Source: Mycteria americana
Lineage: Eukaryota > Chordata > Aves > Ciconiiformes > Ciconiidae
Reading direction: 5' to 3'
DNA length: 64,000 nt
NCBI RefSeq assembly: GCF_035582795.1
Contig: NC_134366.1
Coordinates: forward strand, 136,982,756 to 137,046,755
The position numbers and the translations under genes were made by a program. Under the pieces are notes generated by a model, which searched no databases, was not told the origin of the DNA, and saw only the letters and a program-made list of their open reading frames with translations. Of the stretch, positions 59,301 to 64,000 are shown in pieces (positions within the stretch are counted from its first letter, which is position 1; each line of letters starts with the position of its first letter).

Positions 59301-62203
59301 AAACTTTTTTCTAAGTCTCAAATGAGTATATTCTCAGCTCTTTACTTGAGTGTTAAGGAAAACAGATTTATATCAAGTTTAGCTAACACATACTAATTAA
59401 ACAACATTGCTTTTTCTGCTCAGGACAGATGGTGCTTTTCTGTAGCTTCACTAAGGATCTTTTGAAATATTGTTCCCAGTTATGAAAGAGAAGTAAGCTT
59501 TCACTTAGCCTCCTAAAAACTGTCTGTAGGAAAGTTTGGGACTTTCAGGGTAGTTGGTCCAATCCTGGGAAATATGCAGATAAGAGTCTGCCCCAGCACA
59601 GCATACTAGTATGCCTTTTATAACACTGCGACATGATATTTACTCTCTTCAGTGCAAGCTGCTGGATAGCAAGTACCGATTTCAAGGTTTCACTGGGCTT
59701 GTCTACCAAGTAAAGGCATTACCATGCTGAGATGAAGTTAAACAAGAAGCAGTCTGCAAGACCAGAAGAACCACCCAAAACACTGCTACATCTAAAATTA
59801 CACTGATCACAGTACCTCCAAGTTAATCACAAGTAGACACTGTATGATTAAAAGCACACTAGACTTTGTTACAAAACATCATCATTTCCTGGTGGTGACA
59901 AGCTGTAAAAGACAGACTCAATATAGGATAGCTGTTCCTAATTTTGATGAAAGAAAAATTTGGAATTGCGGCCTTTCAGTGTTTTTACCTTCCAGACATT
60001 TCTCAAATCGTGACATATTTGGGGGAGAAGAGCAAAACAAATGATGAGATGAAACAAGAAAATAATTTCAGGTCTGCCTTAGCCACAATAAATTGAAAGA
60101 GAATACAAGCTGCATTCCCTCTCTTGATAGTCACCTTTAAGCCATCTTCACTTTTTTGGGCAGAATAGAGAAAAGCTTTACTTGTGCCCAGCCCAACAGT
60201 GAAACGGGGTTCTGAAAACATGGCAGTTTGAGTGCCTTTACATGCTAGTAACTCAAGATACACTTGGTTTTCCTAGCAAAAGACCATCAGTAACAAGGTA
60301 AGAGGCTAGCATAATTAGCACTAGTATTTGGCTTTGTAATTTGAATAGTGCAATAGGTTGCCCAGAGAGGCTGTGGAGTCTCCATCCATGGAGATATTCA
60401 AAACCCAGCTGGACACTGTCCTGGGCAGCCTGCTCCAGCTGACCTTGCTTGAGCAGGGGGTTTGGACTAGATGATCTTGAGAGGTTCCTTCCAACATCAA
60501 CAATTCTGCAATGGGCAACCTGATCCTCCATGCGTGTTTCCCATGATAGCTGGGGAGCCTTTTTTCAGCCTCACTTGGGTGCAGCTGAACAATAGCTTTC
60601 TGTCTGCAGAAGCATTTCTTTTCAGCTGGAGAACTTTTTATTAAACTGTTAGATCTCTTAAATGCAACTCTATACTGCACCTGCAGATCAGTATCACCAA
60701 ACATTGTATTTTTAAACAATTTAATATAAAAACTTTTTATATTATCTCTTTCTCCTCTGCCGTTCACTCATTTCACTGCTTTTTGGAAGGGGATAACATA
60801 CACATAAGGAATAGTGATTTCCTTATGCACTCCTTAAATTTAGAAGCTTTGAGTTCATTCCCTGATATCTATACTTTGCCACCTGGAAAGAAAAAGAGAT
60901 CAGAAGCACCACAGTTGCACAAATACGATGAGAACAATGAAAAGTTACAGTTATTCAGCATTTAGAATTCAAGTCTATTCTTACCTAGTTACACAGGAAT
61001 TTTATACAACTGTATCATATTAACTTATCACATCATATTATAAGAACCACAAAGGCAGGGGTAGGGGGGTGTAACTTTTGATTTCTAACATTTGAATATT
61101 CAATACCACTTCTATGTAGTGATTTCAGCCTTAGATTCTAGCCATGTTTTTATAGTAGGCATTTTACAACATTTAATTAGAAGAGAAACAAACATCATCA
61201 ATTCTAGTTGTAGGTATTTTCTACCAGTGCAGCTCATACAGCTGAGGAGTCATTTAATGTTTGAACCAACAGCTCTTTTACTCATTCCACCTGACCATTG
61301 GAACAGAACAAGAAGTTTTAAGTGTCAGTAGGAAACTTCCAAGGAACCCACTAAGGTTCCATTCGTAGCAACTGAAGATACCATTGGATAGAAAGATTTA
61401 GGTATGTTAGGGAAGCAGACATCACTGTAAAAAAAACAAAACAAAAAAAACCCAACAAACACCAAAACAAAAAAACCCCCACCACCCCATCCCTCTTATC
61501 CTATGGTGTTTATGAAACTGATCCTGCTCCTTTCAAGCAATCTTTCAGATGCAGCCCACTCTCCTAACTGCTTCAGAAGCAACCTGTGAGCTGTAGATGT
61601 AACCACCACAAGTGATGCAACCAATAGGAAGCAGGAATATATTCCAGAATGAAAATAAATAGCCATTGTGGACAGAAGGCATCAATTATTTTTGATTATT
61701 TCAGACTATCACCTGAGCCCCAGCCTGAGCTGATAAGGTTCTCCAAGGTCTGAGCTAGATCTCAATTTACAAGCATCCTTTAAAATTTTTGTTTACTGGT
61801 AAGTGTTTCTGATTTCTATTTCACCTCCTTTCCAAACCAGACATATGACCAAAGTAAATAAAATATTAAAAGGGAACTTAACTGAAACAGAGATTCAACT
61901 TACTTGTAGATGACTAGCAATGAAAGCCCAATCATCTGTACCATTTTGTTCCACCAGCTTCTTTAGCCTTTCATCCTGTTAAGACATAACCTCAGCCAAT
62001 AAATGTTAAATGCTATCCCAATATGATACTAAACAATAACATTTCATGTGCTACCAATATCATATAGGAATGAAACTAAAGCCAAAAAAAGTATTACCTC
62101 GTCACGTGTCCATTTCACCCTGTTACATATCTTCTTCAAACCTTTTTGCTGTGGTACTTCATAGTCGTGATCCACATACTGAAGGTCATCATCTTCCTCA
62201 CTG
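44176..62203 (-). CDS. MYBL1: A-Myb transcription factor, exons 2-16 (exon 1 not in window)
   Basis: Fifteen exons join in phase to 2248 nt: 748 residues, a stop and the last nt of a codon begun in exon 1. The full protein would be about 754 residues (human 752). Residues here are counted from the first whole codon of exon 2. Three Myb repeats (about 28-185) carry the spaced DNA-binding tryptophans (VKW, DDW, HRW; GPW, KRW, ERW; SSW, NRW, NHW). The [13 protein letters not shown] helix (exon 8) matches the KIX-binding activation segment of the Myb family. [10 protein letters not shown], a basic RKKKRLR, and [14 protein letters not shown] follow. The C-terminus is [20 protein letters not shown]. 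Known role: nuclear activator of meiotic and pachytene piRNA genes, also in roosters. Promoter and exon 1 are not seen. Confidence 0.97.
44305..46096 (-). other. MYBL1: MYBL1 intron 15 (1.8 kb)
   Basis: The donor is the unusual GTCTGG; the acceptor is TTTTATGCAG. AT-rich with no supported feature. The poor donor suggests regulated inclusion of exon 15. Confidence 0.85.
46097..46276 (-). CDS. MYBL1: MYBL1 exon 15 (60 codons, candidate cassette exon)
   Basis: Exactly 180 nt, phase 0 on both sides, so skipping keeps the frame. It encodes [19 protein letters not shown], then NRCNL and so on to KMEKALQ. The 5' splice site is CAG|GTCTGG, which departs from GTAAGT at +3, +4 and +6. As I recall, a human A-MYB isoform of 692 residues lacks a 60-residue segment in this part, which would fit. 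The frame and homology fix this donor; the next GT at GCAG|GTTAAC would break the frame. Confidence 0.93.
46277..48287 (-). other. MYBL1: MYBL1 intron 14 (2.0 kb)
   Basis: Donor CAG|GTAAGT, acceptor TTGTCAATAG. No supported feature beyond A-rich simple sequence near 46330. Confidence 0.85.
48288..48392 (-). CDS. MYBL1: MYBL1 exon 14
   Basis: One hundred five nt, phase 0, 35 residues: [20 protein letters not shown], then [30 protein letters not shown] is strictly conserved in A-Myb. Acceptor TTGCAG, donor GTAAGT. Its intron to exon 13 is only 85 nt. Confidence 0.96.
48478..48594 (-). CDS. MYBL1: MYBL1 exon 13
   Basis: One hundred seventeen nt, phase 0, 39 residues from [20 protein letters not shown] to YKSCKQE. 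Two LKEE motifs fit the sumoylation consensus (hydrophobic-K-x-E); c-Myb is sumoylated in its C-terminal negative regulatory domain, so the same is possible here, by inference. Acceptor AACTTAG, donor GTAACA. Confidence 0.96.
48595..50273 (-). other. MYBL1: MYBL1 intron 12 (1.7 kb)
   Basis: Includes a TA/CA-rich simple sequence at 48933-48993. Donor GTATGT. No other supported feature. Confidence 0.85.
48933..48993. repeat. TA/CA-rich simple sequence
   Basis: Degenerate alternating TATATA and ACACATA units, including the palindromic TATATGTATATATACAT core, in MYBL1 intron 12. Confidence 0.75.
50274..50388 (-). CDS. MYBL1: MYBL1 exon 12
   Basis: One hundred fifteen nt; it starts with the third base of a Gly codon (GG|T) and ends in phase 0. 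It encodes [20 protein letters not shown], then [18 protein letters not shown]. The repeated T-P sites are likely proline-directed kinase targets. Donor ACG|GTATGT. Confidence 0.96.
50389..50790 (-). other. MYBL1: MYBL1 intron 11 (402 nt)
   Basis: Short AT-rich intron, donor GTACGA and acceptor GAATAG. Nothing else is seen. Confidence 0.88.
50791..50933 (-). CDS. MYBL1: MYBL1 exon 11
   Basis: One hundred forty-three nt, phase 0 in and 2 out. It encodes [20 protein letters not shown], then [20 protein letters not shown] and KDQKENVG. This follows LPFSPSQ of exon 10, a joint conserved across the Myb family. Donor GGG|GTACGA is moderate. Confidence 0.96.
50934..51421 (-). other. MYBL1: MYBL1 intron 10 (488 nt)
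   Basis: Donor CAG|GTGAGT. It contains a CCCCCCTCCCCCCC run on the plus strand near 51214-51228. No other feature. Confidence 0.88.
51422..51790 (-). CDS. MYBL1: MYBL1 exon 10 (largest coding exon)
   Basis: Three hundred sixty-nine nt, phase 0, 123 residues. It starts [20 protein letters not shown] and ends [23 protein letters not shown] is a likely nuclear localisation signal. The [11 protein letters not shown] segment continues the FAETL motif of exon 9 and belongs to the C-terminal regulatory part of the protein. Confidence 0.97.
51791..52104 (-). other. MYBL1: MYBL1 intron 9 (314 nt)
   Basis: Donor TCT|GTAAGT, acceptor CCTCATAG. Nothing else is seen. Confidence 0.88.
52105..52338 (-). 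CDS. MYBL1: MYBL1 exon 9
   Basis: Two hundred thirty-four nt, phase 0, 78 residues. It begins [20 protein letters not shown] and goes on to [17 protein letters not shown], then [17 protein letters not shown] and AETLELIES. The [10 protein letters not shown] motif, conserved in MYB and MYBL1, is linked to negative regulation and protein contacts. Confidence 0.96.
52339..53583 (-). other. MYBL1: MYBL1 intron 8 (1.2 kb)
   Basis: Donor TCT|GTAAGG, acceptor CTTTTTAG. The open frame at 52956-53216 has no recognisable homology. No repeat identified. Confidence 0.82.
53584..53688 (-). CDS. MYBL1: MYBL1 exon 8 (activation helix)
   Basis: One hundred five nt, phase 0: [20 protein letters not shown], then [15 protein letters not shown]. 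The acidic start and the LxxLL-like ELELLLM helix correspond to the activation segment that in c-Myb binds the KIX domain of CBP/p300. A second AG three nt downstream (TCAGCAG) could remove the first Gln. Confidence 0.97.
53689..55226 (-). other. MYBL1: MYBL1 intron 7 (1.5 kb)
   Basis: Donor CAG|GTAAAT, acceptor AACTTTTCAG. T/G-rich stretch near 54185-54215 on the plus strand. No supported feature. Confidence 0.85.
55227..55301 (-). CDS. MYBL1: MYBL1 exon 7
   Basis: Seventy-five nt, phase 0: [20 protein letters not shown], then SNLVQ. It aligns with human IPGYQYVSPEGNCIEHVQ. Acceptor CTTTTTAG. Confidence 0.96.
55302..55526 (-). other. MYBL1: MYBL1 intron 6 (225 nt)
   Basis: Short intron, donor CAT|GTAAGT. 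Nothing else is seen. Confidence 0.88.
55527..55710 (-). CDS. MYBL1: MYBL1 exon 6 (end of Myb repeat 3)
   Basis: One hundred eighty-four nt. The first G completes an Arg codon from exon 5, then [20 protein letters not shown] closes the third repeat with its recognition helix and last Trp. It continues to [11 protein letters not shown]. Compared with human FYIPVQ|IPGYQY from memory, two extra residues (TH) precede the exon junction, as I also recall for chicken. Confidence 0.97.
55711..57530 (-). other. MYBL1: MYBL1 intron 5 (1.8 kb)
   Basis: Holds a 22-nt A run on the plus strand (56147-56168) and AT-rich low-complexity sequence near 57120-57150. Donor AG|GTGCTT is weak at +3 to +6. No supported gene; the open frames at 55871-56446 look random. 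Confidence 0.82.
56147..56168. repeat. Poly(A) run, 22 nt
   Basis: Uninterrupted A on the plus strand in MYBL1 intron 5. It could be the tail of a decayed retroposon, but I recognise no element body beside it. Confidence 0.9.
57531..57751 (-). CDS. MYBL1: MYBL1 exon 5 (repeat 2 and most of repeat 3)
   Basis: Two hundred twenty-one nt, phase 0 in and 2 out. It encodes [20 protein letters not shown], the [20 protein letters not shown] linker and helix, then [20 protein letters not shown]. This is the DNA-contacting core. WSLIAK and [17 protein letters not shown] distinguish A-Myb from c-Myb (WSVIAK, KKTSW, IIYQAH). Confidence 0.98.
57752..58801 (-). other. MYBL1: MYBL1 intron 4 (1.05 kb)
   Basis: Donor AGG|GTAATA, acceptor TGTGTTCCAG. 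A T run lies at 58635-58647 on the plus strand. No other feature. Confidence 0.85.
58802..58894 (-). CDS. MYBL1: MYBL1 exon 4 (end of repeat 1, start of repeat 2)
   Basis: Ninety-three nt, phase 0, 31 residues: [20 protein letters not shown], then [11 protein letters not shown]. The HRW and GPW tryptophans are core residues of repeats 1 and 2. Confidence 0.98.
60346..60515 (+). mobile_element. CR1 LINE, 3' end fragment
   Basis: GGTTGCCCAGAGAGGCTGTG, GAGTCTCCATCCATGGAGAT, GGACACTGTCCTGGGCAGCC and GGACTAGATGATCTTGAGAG follow the 3' UTR of avian CR1 elements in order. The fragment ends ATTCTGCAATGG, a decayed form of the terminal repeat. It is 5'-truncated and opposite to MYBL1 transcription. 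Confidence 0.93.
61428..61488. repeat. A/C-only low-complexity tract
   Basis: About 61 nt with only A and C on the plus strand (U/G on the MYBL1 transcript), in runs of AAAAC and CCACC. As RNA it would be a GU-rich stretch inside intron 3. Confidence 0.85.
61904..61975 (-). CDS. MYBL1: MYBL1 exon 3 (Myb repeat 1)
   Basis: Seventy-two nt, phase 0, 24 residues: [20 protein letters not shown], then SHLQ. The DDW tryptophan is the second core residue of repeat 1. Both splice sites are good; the intron to exon 2 is only 122 nt. Confidence 0.97.
62098..62203 (-). CDS. MYBL1: MYBL1 exon 2
   Basis: One hundred six nt; the first C completes the codon begun in exon 1. It encodes [20 protein letters not shown], then [15 protein letters not shown]. 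Human A-Myb has [20 protein letters not shown] and, as I recall, LKKLWNRVKW. The acceptor is CAGCAG, so the exon could also begin at 62200 and lose one codon without a frame change. Confidence 0.95.
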
Positions 62204-64000
62204 CTGAGTACAACAGAAGGGTGAAGACGACAGAAATAGAGTTTAAAATAACTCTGAATAACTTATTTCTTCTAACTACTTGTAGCTTTTTTCCAAGCTG
62301 TACATATTGTTCTAAAATGACATATGGAATTTGCATGAACATAAGATCTGCCTCCACTAGTGGCCTATATTCACCATGTCAAAGGAACAGAATTAATTTT
62401 AATTTCAAGGCCACATACTGGGATATGGACAGATAATTCATTCCAATTCAAGACTTAAATTTGAAGCAAAAGCTATTGTTTAAGATCATGTTGTTATAAC
62501 ACATTTATGAATCTTCATTTTACACAAATGAGCTTATAAAATAAAGCGGTTTGCTAGTCTGCAAAATACATTCATGTTCCACCTCCATAACTCAAACAAC
62601 AAACACAACAAGGGTGCCAAATAAAATCTCAAGTTGACGCTAAATTAAGTTAGCTCCTGCCTTCAATAAAAGCGTTGCCTCAGTGTTACAGGAATTAGAC
62701 ACAAATCTTTGAAGACAGAAATATTCCAGCAAGGAACAACCGCGGTATGAGTGCTGACCCCCTAAGTGAAGAGCCAGCAGGGCAGGAAGCCAGGTAACCT
62801 CTGTGACTCCATGTAGATCACACTCCATCTACTGGAGAAACGCATACTTCACAGCTGTGATAAACAAAGCCTTGCAAACAAGCAGCACAGGGAAAAGTTT
62901 CATGGAAATATCACTTAAACTTATATGTCAGTGACTCGTTAGACAGCATAAATTCAAACACATGTGGAAACCTAGGCTTAACAACAAGACGAGCAGTTCC
63001 TCTGCATGAGTTATAGCAGAGACACAAAGAAGGGACTCCCATCCAAATACACAGCTTTAATTAAAAGCAATTTCACACTGCAATCTTAATTTTTCTCCAT
63101 TTCATTATCAGTATAAAGCACGATATAAAAATAATAAGTTCATGTTCAAAACTAAATTTATTAGTTCTGCTCAGCCTTGAAAATCTCTTCCATTTTTCAA
63201 CCAAAGGTAAAAAAAAAATCCTTTCCCAGTAATGGAATTAACCTGTGCTGCTGTCCAAAGAACCGATTAGATGGCAGGCCTCTACATTGTTTTCCAGAAC
63301 ATGCAATTCACCCACACAGCACGCCAATCAACCATTTTTGTATATTTGCTATTTCCCATGAAGTGATTATGTTTTCTGTCGCTAACATGAATTTATGGTC
63401 ATTCAAGAAGAGCACTACTTACTTGAAAGCATTACTACAAGACAGTATGTACCCAGCTCTTGCAGACCCAGTGTATTTAACATTGCTTCTACATCCTACA
63501 CCACATCTGGATTTGCCCTACTTAGCTTCATGATGCAGTAGAAATATTTTGTAACACATAAACATATTAAAACTTTGTGGAGCCAGTGAAATACAAAGCA
63601 TTAAGCTTGTTGAAGGGTCAACAGCAAGTTCTTCATAGTACCTCCACAGGTTCTCAACAAACTTCAGGAGCATATCTTGGTATTATGAGGAGCATATCTT
63701 GGTATTATAATCCTATTTCATACCAAGCCAGCCACACAGTTTACTTATAACTAAAATTTGGCTTTGTGGTTAAGCTGTTGTCAACACAATCTCCTTACCC
63801 ACTGCACAGCAAACTAATTCAAGAACAGAGTCTTCAGTTACGTGAAAAATCATGAGGATTTAAAAAAAATTAAAAAAAAAGAGGAAGGGCTCCACGCACA
63901 CAGCAATGATGCTGACAAGACCGCCAGTACTAGACAACGTGGGGTCCCCACTGGCAGCAGCGTTTAAGAACCCTGCGCCTGGAGTTCTCCACCAGCATGC
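62204..64000 (-). other. MYBL1: MYBL1 intron 1, part
   Basis: AT-rich sequence before exon 2. I find no exon reading MAKR-like residues, no CpG-rich first exon and no promoter, so exon 1 is probably beyond the window. A perfect 22-bp tandem duplication lies at 63666-63709. Confidence 0.75.
63666..63709. repeat. 22-bp tandem duplication
   Basis: The unit AGGAGCATATCTTGGTATTA plus two bases occurs twice in a row (63666-63687 and 63688-63709), with at most a difference at the last base. Confidence 0.88.

Larger units (their letters stand above)
58895..61903 (-). other. MYBL1: MYBL1 intron 3 (3.0 kb)
   Basis: Donor CAA|GTAAGT, acceptor ATTTCAG. It contains a CR1 3' fragment (60346-60515), antisense to MYBL1, and an A/C-only tract at 61428-61488. 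No exon is supported. Confidence 0.85.

Overview
This window is vertebrate nuclear DNA, most likely from a bird. Two fragments carry the 3' end of avian-type CR1 LINEs, one of them closing with GATTCTGT repeats. The decoded exons match two vertebrate genes, and the MYBL1 exons follow the avian A-Myb sequence closely as I remember it (no search was run). The genes have many short exons bounded by GT-AG introns, so long open frames here mean little; I built the gene models from splice sites, codon phase and recalled protein families.

Layout: 1-9467 is non-coding sequence upstream of VXN, perhaps with the 3' end of another plus-strand gene near 2340. Positions 9468-26050 hold a complete six-exon VXN (vexin, C8orf46) coding sequence on the plus strand (206 residues), with a probable 3' UTR to about 29150. 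Positions 29150-41665 are intergenic, with several CpG-dense patches and no recognisable gene. Positions 41665-62203 hold MYBL1 (A-Myb) on the minus strand: a probable 3' UTR of about 2.5 kb and exons 2-16, coding for 748 residues plus the codon split with exon 1. Exon 1 and the promoter lie beyond the right edge, or were not found in 62204-64000.

The two genes converge tail to tail. As I recall, this order (VXN plus, MYBL1 minus) is the same as on human chromosome 8q13. Vexin is known as a pro-neurogenic protein from frog work. A-Myb is a DNA-binding transcription activator, best known as a regulator of male meiosis and pachytene piRNA genes. Nothing suggests that they act together; this is conserved linkage, not an operon-like unit.

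I see no undescribed system. The points most worth checking are: the 62-nt VXN exon that reconciles the reading frame; the in-frame 60-codon MYBL1 exon with a poor 5' splice site, probably a cassette exon; a CAGCAG tandem acceptor at MYBL1 exon 2; unassigned CpG clusters between the genes; a strong G-quadruplex motif before VXN exon 4; and several blocks that look like non-coding regulatory elements.
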